DNA of 64,000 nt from VXNE01 sp965217825 (GCA_965217825.1 OZ244571.1:3782001-3846000), one strand, 5' to 3'. Shown: positions 32,902-41,786, numbered from the stretch's first letter. The notes: generated by a model not told the origin, from the letters alone. Program-made: numbers and translations.

Positions 32902-34842
32902 CTACTCCTTGCCCGGCGTTTCGTTGAAGTACCACGTCGCCGGATGGTAGGCGAGCGTCCAGCGGTTGTCCCAGCCCCAGATGCCGGTCGGCGTCACGTT
33001 CTTCAGGCGCGTGGAGACGACCACGGGATGCGGCGCCTGGCCCACCGTGCCGATGGTCCAGAGGTTCTCCGCCGCCGCCACGAGCAGCGTCCTGGCGGCC
33101 TTCGTGCGATGCGCCTCCGTGGTCGCGGTGCGCAGTTCGTCGCCCCAGTTCTGGAGGTCGCGAATGAGTTCGGGCGGCTCCTCGCCGAGTTCGCCATCGG
33201 TCTGGTAGTACCGCGCCCAGTGGTTCCACATGGCGATGTCCCAGCCCGAGCGGTGGGGATAGAACCAGTCCGGCACCAGGGGAAACAGGATGTCCGTCAC
33301 CTTGTCCGCGTGCCACAGCGTCATCTGCATCCTGTTGGCCTGGGCGCGCTCGGATTGCAGGCGTCTCTCCACCGACTTGAGCCGCATGTCGATGCCCACC
33401 TCCCGCCAATAGTCAGTCACGAGTTCCATGGTGATGCCCTTGGGAGTCTCGAAGTCCAGATACTCGAGCGTGATCGTCAGCTTCGATTCGTCGGCGTATT
33501 CACGCAGGCCGTCGCCGTCCACGTCGCGAAGGCCGAGTTCGTCCAGCAAGGCGCGCGCGTAATCCGGATCGTAGCGAATGTGGGCCTCGGCGAAGCGTTT
33601 CTCATACCAGCGGCTCGAGGGGTGGGCTGTCACCTGGCTCGGCACGCCGTGGCCAAAGTAGATGACATCGTTCATCTGCTCGCGGTCGATCGCATGCGAG
33701 AGGGCGCGGACAAAACGCCGCTCTCCCCCGCCCCACAGCAACGCCCGATATTTCGGGTCCGGGTAGTTGTAGTTCGGCTGTATGGCCACGTCGCTGACAT
33801 GCACGCGGCGCCAGATATGCACCTTGTTGACGCCCTTCGCTTCGCCAAGCTTGAGCAGGGGTATGTCCTGGGTCTTGAGCGCGAAGGCGGCGAAGTCGAG
33901 CTGGCCAGTGGCGGCCTGGAAGGCGATCATCTGTGAGTTCTCCATCAGGATGATCGCATCGATCGCGTCTATGTACGGCAACTGGTTGCCCGCAGGGTCG
34001 ATCTTGAAGTAGTAGGGGTTGCGCTCAAGGCGCATCTTGGTGGGAGTGCGCTGAATCACCTTGTATGCACGCAGGGTCGGCACCTTCCAGGCCTCCTTGT
34101 TGCCCCAGCCGCGCAAGGCGCGGTACATGGCCATCCAGGTGACGAAACCCTTTTCCTTCACCAGCGCATCCAGTTCGTCCTTTTCCCGGTACGCCGGGTG
34201 GTACTGCTTGAAGAAATGCATCGGGTCGACGGCGTGGCTGCCGTACTGGGCAAAGAAGTTGGCGAACATCGGGTTCGGCTCGGGGAATACGTACTGGAAT
34301 GTGAGGTCGTCAATCTTGACGAACTTCGAACCCCGTATGAGCCGGTATGTCACCGGCGACATTTCGTGGTCCAGCCAGACGTGGTTCATCCGGAACATGA
34401 AGTCGTCGGCGGTCAGCGGCGCGCCGTCGGACCACTTTATCCCCGGGCGCAGACGGATGGTCGTAACACGGCCGTCCTCGCTCAGACTCCAAGACTCCGC
34501 CAGGTTGGGCAAGACATTCCGCAGGTCAGCGGAAATCGTCAGCGCGGGTTCCCAGTTGAAGAACTGCCAGGTGTCCCACAGCGTGATGCGCGCCGTGCCG
34601 CCGTACTGGCCGATCGTCCTGTACGGCTGGATGACGACGGGGTCGTCCGGCAGGCGGTCCTCCACCGGAGGAAGGTCCCGGTCATCCAGATACGGGCTCT
34701 GGGAGAAACGCGTGATGCCGAGTTGGCTGGCGGTCTTCGGCGGGGCGAACCACTCGGGGGGCAACGAAGTGTTTTCCGGCTCTGCCGCCATCACACGAGC
34801 CGTCCCAACTGCCGCGACGCATGCCAGGAAACCAAGCATCAT
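32902..34842 (-). CDS. ABC substrate-binding protein, family 5 (SBP7), without repeats
   Basis: 646 residues from the ATG at 34842 (MMLGFLACVAAVGTARVMA). The signal peptide leads straight into AEPENTSLPPEWFAPPKTASQLGITRF, with no R1. The protein is 30 residues shorter than SBP5, which equals two R1 units, so it shows the empty site. It is the first gene of the array in the direction of transcription and may sit closest to the promoter. Landmarks: IQPYRTIGQYGG, AESWSLSEDGRVTT, ALSHAIDREQMNDVIYFGHG, YFNETPGKE. An in-frame ATG at 34899 is less likely because the first 19 residues it adds are charged. Confidence 0.93.
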   Translation of the reverse strand: MMLGFLACVAAVGTARVMAAEPENTSLPPEWFAPPKTASQLGITRFSQSPYLDDRDLPPVEDRLPDDPVVIQPYRTIGQYGGTARITLWDTWQFFNWEPALTISADLRNVLPNLAESWSLSEDGRVTTIRLRPGIKWSDGAPLTADDFMFRMNHVWLDHEMSPVTYRLIRGSKFVKIDDLTFQYVFPEPNPMFANFFAQYGSHAVDPMHFFKQYHPAYREKDELDALVKEKGFVTWMAMYRALRGWGNKEAWKVPTLRAYKVIQRTPTKMRLERNPYYFKIDPAGNQLPYIDAIDAIILMENSQMIAFQAATGQLDFAAFALKTQDIPLLKLGEAKGVNKVHIWRRVHVSDVAIQPNYNYPDPKYRALLWGGGERRFVRALSHAIDREQMNDVIYFGHGVPSQVTAHPSSRWYEKRFAEAHIRYDPDYARALLDELGLRDVDGDGLREYADESKLTITLEYLDFETPKGITMELVTDYWREVGIDMRLKSVERRLQSERAQANRMQMTLWHADKVTDILFPLVPDWFYPHRSGWDIAMWNHWARYYQTDGELGEEPPELIRDLQNWGDELRTATTEAHRTKAARTLLVAAAENLWTIGTVGQAPHPVVVSTRLKNVTPTGIWGWDNRWTLAYHPATWYFNETPGKE

Positions 34843-34905
34843 CGGGCTGCTGACGCGTCCGCGATCAAAAGGCGAAACGCGTTTCCCGGTCAGCGCCAAA
34901 CAACC

Positions 34906-35448
34906 CTACGTCAGCCCCGCCATTGATCGCACACGACTTTGCAGGCGGGCGTCCAGGCTGCTTGCATAGTGACGGAACTCGAGACCAGCGTTAATGGCTG
35001 CCAACAGTCGATCATCGCTAGAGCCTGCCTCTTGATCCGCGTACGCCGTGAGCCAGCGTTCCACTTCTGACCAACGCCACAGCCTGTATCGGCTGCGAGG
35101 GTCCGTGACAGGAGACGGGAAACCGCCGGGGCCCCCCCTCGCCCCGGAGACCAACAGGCGCACACTCTCGCGTGTGCGCCCGCTCCGGGAAGCAATGTCC
35201 GCCATGGAAACCAAACCAGCGTCGGCGATCCGCACGACCTTGAGATCCGGAACTCTCTCAATGTCTCCCACGGCGGTAAGTACGGCCTGGGCCAAACTGT
35301 CTGCCTCGCGATCAAAGGCAACGAACTGGATGCCATGCGACCGTCCAACCGTTCCGTCGTCGCAGCCACTCTCGAAAAGAACGTCGATGATCTGTTCCGC
35401 CTGCATATCAGGTCCTTCCACGATCAGCGTAAAGTGATGGTTGGCCAT
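34906..35448 (-). CDS. HTH protein, partner of the HicA-like protein
   Basis: 180 residues. The N-terminal domain (HHFTLIVEGPDMQAEQIIDVLFESGCDDGTVG, HGIQFVAFDREADSLAQAVLTAVGDIERV) is a compact alpha/beta module, and a winged-helix-like DNA-binding part follows (LVSMADIASRSGRTRESVRLLVSGARG, YRLWRWSEVERWL). The start ATG directly follows the TAG of the small HicA-like gene, so the two are coupled. From memory, gene pairs of this kind occur next to each other in several proteobacterial genomes; I infer an antitoxin/regulator role. The gene order, toxin first, is like hicAB. Confidence 0.7.
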   Translation of the reverse strand: MANHHFTLIVEGPDMQAEQIIDVLFESGCDDGTVGRSHGIQFVAFDREADSLAQAVLTAVGDIERVPDLKVVRIADAGLVSMADIASRSGRTRESVRLLVSGARGGPGGFPSPVTDPRSRYRLWRWSEVERWLTAYADQEAGSSDDRLLAAINAGLEFRHYASSLDARLQSRVRSMAGLT

Positions 35449-35697
35449 CTATTCGTCCTCCAATGGCGCACCTCGATGCGGGCAGTTTCGCAGCATCCTC
35501 AGCAAATGCCGGGCGTGATGGCCCGAATTGCGAGGCGTTGACCAGATCGAACATTGGCACCCCGACAGACTCGCTTCCGGGCAGCGCATGACACCCCACC
35601 GATGAGCGGACGATGTGCGCACAACCGTCCATCCCGCTGCTTCCGCCTCAATCAGCGCGGCCTCCACTTCCTTTCTCGGATGCTTCCTTCGCGCCAC
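35449..35697 (-). CDS. HicA-like small RNA-binding protein, candidate toxin
   Basis: 82 residues from a GTG at 35697 (MARRKHPRKEVEAALIEAEAAGWTV). The helix, the strand WTVVRTSSAHRWGVMRCP with its histidine, and CQCSIWSTPRNSGHHARHLLRMLRNC resemble the double-stranded RNA-binding-like fold of HicA mRNA interferases, though HicA itself is shorter. The upstream frame to 35796 is Cys/Arg-rich and unlikely to be used. The stop touches the start of the HTH gene. The toxin role is inferred from fold and context. Confidence 0.65.
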   Translation of the reverse strand: MARRKHPRKEVEAALIEAEAAGWTVVRTSSAHRWGVMRCPEASLSGCQCSIWSTPRNSGHHARHLLRMLRNCPHRGAPLEDE

Positions 35698-36063
35698 GTT
35701 GACACGATACAACGAGACTCGATGGGGTGTCGATGGCCTGCCTGCTGGACATCCGCAGTCTGCGCGTTCGCCAAAGCCAGATCGGCGACCTTGCATCGCA
35801 CGTTACAATCGATGCGATGAGAAATGCGCACACGGGATGACAGGTTCTCCGTAAGTAGGAGCCGTGGACGTCGATCTGATCGACTACCAGAAGGAGACTG
35901 GCGCATGAATGCAATGGCGAATCCTCCCCATCCTGGAAGTACCCCCCGTTATGATGTCGGGCGATCAAGACGGGCATCATTGTGATGGAGAATCGAGCGT
36001 GACCTCGATCAAACAGGCTTGCAGGACGCCCGCGCGACACTGCAAGCACATCGGGTATGTGCC
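35698..36063. other. Intergenic stretch between divergent genes
   Basis: No gene-like frame. It separates the leftward HicA-like pair from the rightward ADP-ribosylglycohydrolase and should hold both promoters. No clear box or hairpin was identified. Confidence 0.4.
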
Positions 36064-37044
36064 GTGAGTTTGCTACCCCGAGAAGACCAGTTCGTCGGCG
36101 CGCTTGTCGGCTGCGCCGTTGGCGATGCCCTGGGTGCGCCGCTTGAAGGGAGGTCCCGCCAGGAAATCGCAAAGGTCACCGACCTGACAGCCGGATTCCA
36201 CCCATATCGAGCCTACTCCGCCGGACAGTACACCGACGATACGCAGCAGACGATCGCTATCGCGAGAAGCATTGTCGACTCGGGCGGCGTCGATGGCGCC
36301 GCAATCGCCCGCGAGTTCGTGAAACTCTGGGAATCCGGCGAGATTGTCGGCCAGGGACCCGTGGCCGACCGCGCGGTCAAGCGGCTGATCGCCGCTACGT
36401 CCTGGCAGGCAGCCGCACGTGCCGATGATCCCCCGCTGAATGGCGCGGCGATGCGGGTCAGCCCGATCGGCCTATGGAATTTCGACCGCACCGAACGGCT
36501 TGCCGAAGACGCAAGAACTTCCAGCATCGTCACGCATCGACACCGGATGGCCATCGCAGGGGCGATCGCGATTGCGACAGCGGTCGCCCACGCAAGCACC
36601 TCTAGGTCTATCGACACGGCAGCCTTTCTTGGATTGACGAGCCAGTCCATTGCCCAACAAAGCCCTGGATTCGCGGAGCACATCCTTGCGTTGCGCGACT
36701 GGCTGGAACTCGACGAGACGGCCGCGCTGGCCGCCATCGTCTCGGCCAGCGGACAACCGCCACACCGAAGGGGCTTCGGCATCTCCGTACGGGTCGAGCC
36801 CACCGTTCTCGCCTCGCTGTACGCCTTTCTCCAACATCCGAACGACTATTGCGCAACGGTGGATCGCGCGATTCGAGTTGGCGGCGACGTCGATACGACC
36901 GCGGCGATCGCCGGAGCCATCTGCGGCGCGCACAACGGCGTTGACGCCATTCCCGGCCACTTGGTGGCGGGAGTCAAGGACAGCAACGAGATCCAGGATC
37001 TGGGAGCACGGCTGTTTGCGGCGAGGTTCCCGACAAACGTTTAA
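36064..37044 (+). CDS. ADP-ribosylglycohydrolase family protein
   Basis: 326 residues from a GTG at 36064 (VSLLPREDQFVGALVGCAVGDALGAPLEG); a TTG at 36019 is in frame. The magnesium-binding motifs of the DraG/ARH fold are both present: YTDDTQQT near residue 58 and GGDVDTTAAIAGAICGA near residue 280. The enzyme removes ADP-ribose from proteins or nucleic acids. It lies 30 bp upstream of rtcB in the same direction, which suggests a role in RNA end processing or repair, but this is inference. A shared operon is likely because no terminator is visible between them. Confidence 0.9.
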   Translation: MSLLPREDQFVGALVGCAVGDALGAPLEGRSRQEIAKVTDLTAGFHPYRAYSAGQYTDDTQQTIAIARSIVDSGGVDGAAIAREFVKLWESGEIVGQGPVADRAVKRLIAATSWQAAARADDPPLNGAAMRVSPIGLWNFDRTERLAEDARTSSIVTHRHRMAIAGAIAIATAVAHASTSRSIDTAAFLGLTSQSIAQQSPGFAEHILALRDWLELDETAALAAIVSASGQPPHRRGFGISVRVEPTVLASLYAFLQHPNDYCATVDRAIRVGGDVDTTAAIAGAICGAHNGVDAIPGHLVAGVKDSNEIQDLGARLFAARFPTNV

Positions 37045-37074
37045 TGTAGGCCCAAAGGCTTGGCAGGCAGTCGG

Positions 37075-38322
37075 ATGAACGACGCGGTGGTCACGGACAA
37101 GGGCTACGTCTTCGAGCAGACGCCCGGGGGGGCCCCGATCAAGGCGTGGACGCAGGGCGTTCCCGTCGACGAGAGTGCCTGGAACCAGCTTCGCAACGTG
37201 GCGCGGCTGCCGTTTGTGCACAAGCACGTCGCGGTCATGCCGGACGTGCATTTCGGGATCGGCGCCACCGTCGGATCCGTTATTCCTACTTCCGGCGCCA
37301 TTGTTCCGGCCGCCGTCGGCGTGGACATCGGTTGCGGCATGATGGCGGTACGGACTTCGCTCGAGGCGAGCGATCTGCCGGACAATCTGAGTGGGCTGCG
37401 GGCCGAGATCGAGCGCAGCGTTCCGCACGGACGCACCGTGGGCAGGGGCAAGGGCCGCGACAAGGGATCGTGGGAAGATCCTCCCGCATCGATCGTCTCG
37501 GATTGGCGTCTACTTGCGCAGGAGCTTGACGCCATCGTTTCCCGCGCCCCCAAACTGCGTCGGCCCGCCAATCGCGCCATCCAACATCTCGGCACACTGG
37601 GAACCGGCAACCATTTCATCGAGATCTGCCTGGACGAGGAAGACCACGTCTGGGCGATGTTGCACTCGGGTTCCCGAGGTATCGGCAACGCGATCGGCCG
37701 GTATTTCATCGAACTGGCGAAGGACGACATGCGCAGGTTTTTCATCAACCTTCCAGACAAGGACCTCGCGTACCTGGTCGAAGGCACCGAACACTTCGAC
37801 GATTACGTCGATGCGGTGTCCTGGGCGCAGAAGTTCGCCCTCGTCAACAGGGAAGCGATGATGGCTCGCGTGCTGCGCGCATTGCGGGAGTCGGTCAGGC
37901 CCTTCGAGCGGACGGGCGAGGCGGTGAACTGCCATCACAACTACGTCGAACGGGAAAACCACTTCGGGAAGAACGTCTGGGTCACGCGCAAGGGCGCCGT
38001 TCGGGCACGCACGGGCGACCTGGGAATCATCCCCGGTTCGATGGGCGTGAGGTCTTATATAGTGGCCGGAAAGGGCAATGCGGACTCGTTCAATTCATGC
38101 TCGCATGGGGCGGGACGCGCCATGTCGCGGGGCGCTGCCCGGCGCAGTTTTACGCTGCAGAACCACCGCGAGGCCACCGTCGGCGTCGAATGCCGCAAGG
38201 ACGAAGGTGTCATCGACGAGACGCCCGGCGCCTACAAGGACATCGACGCCGTCATGGCAGCGCAGACGTCGCTCGTCGACGTGGTGCATACGCTGAAACA
38301 GGTGGTTTGCGTCAAGGGTTGA
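37075..38322 (+). CDS. rtcB: RNA-splicing ligase RtcB
   Basis: 415 residues. Metal- and GTP-binding motifs are in place: HVAVMPDVHFGIGATVGSV, VGVDIGCGM with the manganese-binding Cys, LGTLGTGNHFIE, LHSGSRGIGN, VNCHHNYVERE, PGSMGVRSYIV and SHGAGRAMSR with the histidine that is guanylylated. RtcB joins RNA 2',3'-cyclic phosphate or 3'-phosphate ends to 5'-hydroxyl ends. No RtcA or RtcR lies nearby; instead an ADP-ribosylglycohydrolase precedes it. Confidence 0.96.
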   Translation: MNDAVVTDKGYVFEQTPGGAPIKAWTQGVPVDESAWNQLRNVARLPFVHKHVAVMPDVHFGIGATVGSVIPTSGAIVPAAVGVDIGCGMMAVRTSLEASDLPDNLSGLRAEIERSVPHGRTVGRGKGRDKGSWEDPPASIVSDWRLLAQELDAIVSRAPKLRRPANRAIQHLGTLGTGNHFIEICLDEEDHVWAMLHSGSRGIGNAIGRYFIELAKDDMRRFFINLPDKDLAYLVEGTEHFDDYVDAVSWAQKFALVNREAMMARVLRALRESVRPFERTGEAVNCHHNYVERENHFGKNVWVTRKGAVRARTGDLGIIPGSMGVRSYIVAGKGNADSFNSCSHGAGRAMSRGAARRSFTLQNHREATVGVECRKDEGVIDETPGAYKDIDAVMAAQTSLVDVVHTLKQVVCVKG

Positions 38323-38398
38323 CCCCTCGCCCGCATATCTCACCACGGACCGCGATGTCGCGGTATTATCGTATCCACCGTTCCAGGGAGAGCATCAA

Positions 38399-39517
38399 AT
38401 GCGCAACGGCTATCGCGTTATCGACACCGACTCCCATCAGATGGAGCCGCCGTCCATCTGGCGGGAATACATCGACCCGGCATTCGCCGACCGCGCGCCG
38501 AAGTTCGGCGACATAGGCCACGGTCGGGCCGGCCTCACGGTGGAAGGCGAACCCATTGCCAAGCAGGACGGCACCTATCCAATGCACGCCGAGGAGTTCC
38601 ACGCAGCCTCGAGGCGCGCCTCCATGGAAAGACATGAAGCGGCGCGCGCTGCCGGGTTCAGCCCGGAGGTTCGCCTGGGGGACATGGACGAGTACGGGGT
38701 CGACGCCCAGGTTCTCTACCCCACCCAGGGCGGACAGATACTCGGCAAGCCGTTTCGCGATCCAGAACTGCTCGCCGCCGTCTGCCGCGCCTACAACGAC
38801 TGGAGCCTGGAGTACTGCAGCCGCGCACCCGAACGCCTGCGCATGTCCGCCATGCTTCCCATGCAGGCGCCGGACCTCGCGATCGAGGAAGCGAAACGCA
38901 TGGCCGAGCGCGGCGCGGCCTGCTTCTTCATGCGCCCCAATCCCGTCGCCGGTCGCAACCTGCACCATCGGGACTACGACGACCTGTGGCGCACGATCGA
39001 AGAATTGCAGCGACCGGTGTGTATCCACGACTCCGGTTCGCCCTATCTGCCTTCTTTCGGCGACCGTATGGAAACGCATACCGCAGGCCATATCCTGGCG
39101 CATCCGTTCGAGGCCATGGCGGCGATGATGAGCCTCATCTGGTTCGGCACCATCGAACGTCATCCGACACTGTCCATCGTGCATGTCGAGGCGGACGCCG
39201 GCTGGCTGCCCTACTGGCTGCAACGGATGGAGCAGCACTGGGACTTTTCCGGCAACGCCGAACATCCCGATCTCAAGAAGCGGCCCACCGAGTACTTCAA
39301 GTCGAATTTCCTGGTCGCCTGCCGCGGCGACGAAATGACGCTGGGCTCCATCTGCGACCTGGTTGGCGACGAATACGTGGCTTTCAATACCGACTACCCC
39401 CACGCCGACGGCACATGGCCGCTTGGCATGGAACATCTGGAGCGCCAGCCGCTGCCGGAACAGAGCATTCGCAAGATCTTCTGGGATAACGCGGCCCCGG
39501 TCTTCGGTCTGGCCTGA
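38399..39517 (+). CDS. Amidohydrolase family 2, metal-dependent hydrolase
   Basis: 372 residues, start ATG at 38399 with a GGGAGA Shine-Dalgarno. It shows the TIM-barrel layout of the Amidohydro_2 family (decarboxylases such as ACMSD and related enzymes): VIDTDSHQMEPPSIWREYI at the N-terminus, LGDMDEYGVDAQVLYPTQ, AAVCRAYNDWSLEYCSRAPERL, VCIHDSGS, RHPTLSIVHVEADAGWLPYWLQRM and, at the end, FNTDYPHADGTWP. Many family members bind zinc through an H-x-H near the start; here the same place reads DTDSHQM. The substrate is not recognisable. Confidence 0.88.
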   Translation: MRNGYRVIDTDSHQMEPPSIWREYIDPAFADRAPKFGDIGHGRAGLTVEGEPIAKQDGTYPMHAEEFHAASRRASMERHEAARAAGFSPEVRLGDMDEYGVDAQVLYPTQGGQILGKPFRDPELLAAVCRAYNDWSLEYCSRAPERLRMSAMLPMQAPDLAIEEAKRMAERGAACFFMRPNPVAGRNLHHRDYDDLWRTIEELQRPVCIHDSGSPYLPSFGDRMETHTAGHILAHPFEAMAAMMSLIWFGTIERHPTLSIVHVEADAGWLPYWLQRMEQHWDFSGNAEHPDLKKRPTEYFKSNFLVACRGDEMTLGSICDLVGDEYVAFNTDYPHADGTWPLGMEHLERQPLPEQSIRKIFWDNAAPVFGLA

Positions 39518-39542
39518 CCCCCGCGCGGGTACGCGTCGCGGC

Positions 39543-39851
39543 CTACTGCGCGCGGATGATCGTGTGGTAGCGCTGGCCGTCGAACCTGTCGAAATATTCG
39601 CCGAGCCACGGATGATTGATCTGGCTCAGGTCGGAGCTAACCTCAAGATGCCGCTCGGCGACATAGGTGCTGTGGAGCGCCTCGTCCACCAGTACGTGAT
39701 ACCAGGGCTGGTCTTTCGGCGGCCGACTCCTCGCCACCTGCTCGTACCACTCCTCGCTCAGTTCGAATTCGGCGTCGACGCCGAACACCACGCCGCGATA
39801 GCCAAAGTTCTTGTGCGCAACGATCTGGCCAACGAAGAATCGCGCGTTCAC
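39543..39851 (-). CDS. hspQ: Heat-shock protein HspQ (YccV-like)
   Basis: 102 residues. FFVGQIVAHKNFGYRGVVFGVDAEFEL, WYEQVARSRPPKDQPWYHVLVDE, TYVAERHLEVSSDL and HPWLGEYFDRFDGQRY are the hallmarks of HspQ, which binds hemimethylated DNA in vitro and tunes Lon-type proteolysis. It points toward the amidohydrolase gene, so the two 3' ends face each other 25 bp apart. Confidence 0.94.
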   Translation of the reverse strand: MNARFFVGQIVAHKNFGYRGVVFGVDAEFELSEEWYEQVARSRPPKDQPWYHVLVDEALHSTYVAERHLEVSSDLSQINHPWLGEYFDRFDGQRYHTIIRAQ

Positions 39852-39929
39852 TGGTAATACCTCAACCCGGACGACATTCGATTATCCGTCAAATCCCGGC
39901 TTTGCGTTACGCTAACGGCTTGTCGGACT

Positions 39930-40018
39930 TGCCGCACTAGCGGCAAGATCGACAGGACGATAGGTGGGCTTGGGCGGGGGCAAAACACGGCGCCCGTTAG
40001 GGCGACGGTTTTTATGGC
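39930..40018 (+). repeat. R3 hairpin repeat, copy 1
   Basis: Core from TAGGTGGGCTTGGGCGGGG (39961) through GGGCGACGGTTTTTATGG (40018), with the small hairpin CGCCC-GTTA-GGGCG followed by a T run, which could act as a terminator. An upstream hairpin CTTGCCGC-ACTA-GCGGCAAG belongs to the longer form shared with copy 2. Confidence 0.8.
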
Positions 40019-40049
40019 ACTTGACCAGACCCACCCGGGAGATTCACGC

Positions 40050-41027
40050 ATGACGAAAGATCGCCTGCTCGACCGCGACTGGCGCGAACCCGTGCCCTAT
40101 CCCGACCCCGCCGTCGAAGTGATCGATCCGCGTTTTCGCCAATACGTGCTAGGCGGCGCGGCGTTGGAAAGGCTGTGGACCGGCGCCCGCTGGGCCGAAG
40201 GTCCCGTCTGGTTCGGCGACAGCCGCCACCTCGTATTCAGCGATATACCCAACAACCGCATGCTGCGCTGGTCCGAGCACACTGGCGAAGTCGAAGTGTT
40301 CCGGGCGCCGTCCAACAACGCGAACGGCAATACCCGCGACCGCCTGGGCCGGCTCGTCACCTGCGAGCACGGCAGTCGCCGCGTCACGCGCACCGAGCAC
40401 GACGGCACGATCACGGTGCTGATGGATCGGTTCGAAGGCAGGCGTCTGAATGCGCCCAACGATGTCGTGGTGCACACCGACGGCGGCATATGGTTCACCG
40501 ATCCAGGCTACGGAATCATCTGGAACTACGAAGGCAACAAGGCGCGTTTCGAACTCCCCACCCGCGTCTACCGCATCGATCCCGAGACGCTGGAGGCGAC
40601 CGTGATCATCGAGGAGATGGAAAAACCGAACGGCCTCGCGTTTTCGCCGGACTATTCCGTGCTGTATGTCGTGGACACCGGGGCATCGCACAAGCCCGGT
40701 TTTCCACGCCACATCAAGGCCTATGACGTGGTTGGCGGCACGCGCGTCGAAAACGGCCGCGTCTTCTGCGATCTACGCGAAGCGAGCCCGGACGGTCTGC
40801 GCGTCGATACGGACGGCAATGTCTGGTCTGCGGCCGGCTGGGCCGGCGATGCGGAGAACGGCGTCCATGTGTTCGCTCCCGACGGAACGAAGATCGGCGC
40901 GATTCACCTGCGAGAGACTGTCTCCAACGTCTGTTTCGGAGGCGTCAAGCGCAACCGGCTGTTCATGACGGGCTCGCAGTCGATCTATTCCCTGTACGTC
41001 GAAGCACAGGGCGTGCCCTACGTTTGA
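40050..41027 (+). CDS. SMP-30/gluconolactonase-family hydrolase
   Basis: 325 residues from the ATG at 40050, nine bases after GGGAG; an in-frame ATG at 40014 lies inside the R3 repeat. Beta-propeller landmarks: WAEGPVWFGDSRHLVFSDIPN (metal-ligand Glu), NTRDRLGRLVTCEHGSRRVTR, APNDVVVHTDGGIWFTDPGYG (Asn and Asp ligands), EKPNGLAFSPDYSVLYVVDTG and PDGLRVDTDGNVW. It probably hydrolyses a sugar lactone or another lactone. No signal peptide is visible, so it is likely cytoplasmic. Confidence 0.91.
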   Translation: MTKDRLLDRDWREPVPYPDPAVEVIDPRFRQYVLGGAALERLWTGARWAEGPVWFGDSRHLVFSDIPNNRMLRWSEHTGEVEVFRAPSNNANGNTRDRLGRLVTCEHGSRRVTRTEHDGTITVLMDRFEGRRLNAPNDVVVHTDGGIWFTDPGYGIIWNYEGNKARFELPTRVYRIDPETLEATVIIEEMEKPNGLAFSPDYSVLYVVDTGASHKPGFPRHIKAYDVVGGTRVENGRVFCDLREASPDGLRVDTDGNVWSAAGWAGDAENGVHVFAPDGTKIGAIHLRETVSNVCFGGVKRNRLFMTGSQSIYSLYVEAQGVPYV

Positions 41028-41333
41028 GCTATCAGTGCCCCACCGCGAGCGCCGCGCCAATCGGCGTCCAGACGCATTCTTCAGGTCCAGCGTCAAGCCG
41101 AGTCTGGATCTGACCGCGTTCCTCGCCTCGAAGTCCCCGTTCGCTCAACCTCAAGCCGTTCCAACGGCCACCAACCCTACTCCCGAAGACTTCAATGCGA
41201 GTTATCCAGGATCAAGCCACAACCGGGCGGACCGCCGTTGACCTGTTGCGATGGTTCTGGATACGATAGCGTCGCTTTGAGGTCGTCCCCGCTTGGGCCG
41301 AGGGGTTCGAGCGGCAGGCAAGGAGGAAAGACA
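41028..41333. other. Intergenic stretch
   Basis: No gene-like frame in about 300 bp. It ends with the strong Shine-Dalgarno AGGAGGAAAG just before the cupin start. Confidence 0.4.
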
Positions 41334-41786
41334 ATGACTGAAGCTGCAAATTCCCCAACCGGCGAATATGTCCAGTTGGATGACGTAGGTTGGGTTCCAT
41401 TCCCCCAAGGTCTGTGCGAAGGCGACATTCGCTGGAAGCTGTTACACGTATCGCCGGAATCAGGCGCGTGGACCGCGATCTTCGATTGTCCGGCGGGTAC
41501 CTCGTTCGCCAAGCACATCCATATGGGCCCAGGCGAGTACTTCCTGACCAAGGGCCGCATGAATGTGCGCGGCGGAACCGTCGAGGGCGGCGCCACGGCC
41601 GTGGCGCCAGGGTATGGCTACGAAGCCTGCAACGCCCAGCACGATCACACGGAGTTTCCCGAGGACAGCGCGTTCTACATGACCTTCCTGGGTCCGCTGA
41701 ACTTTCTGGACGACGATGGCAATACGATTGCCCTCGTGGGCTGCCAGCAGGTATTGGACGCTTGGAGAGCTACTGCCGGCGGCTGA
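41334..41786 (+). CDS. Cupin-domain protein
   Basis: 150 residues, with AGGAGG a few bases upstream of the ATG. The cupin metal site is seen in GTSFAKHIHMGPGEYFLTKGRMNVRGG (two His and a Glu), and the second motif lies in YGYEACNAQHDHTEFPEDSAFYMTFLGPL. It resembles acetylacetone- or dihydroxyacetophenone-dioxygenase-like ChrR cupins, so it may cleave a dicarbonyl compound; the substrate is not known. No membrane segment. Confidence 0.82.
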   Translation: MTEAANSPTGEYVQLDDVGWVPFPQGLCEGDIRWKLLHVSPESGAWTAIFDCPAGTSFAKHIHMGPGEYFLTKGRMNVRGGTVEGGATAVAPGYGYEACNAQHDHTEFPEDSAFYMTFLGPLNFLDDDGNTIALVGCQQVLDAWRATAGG

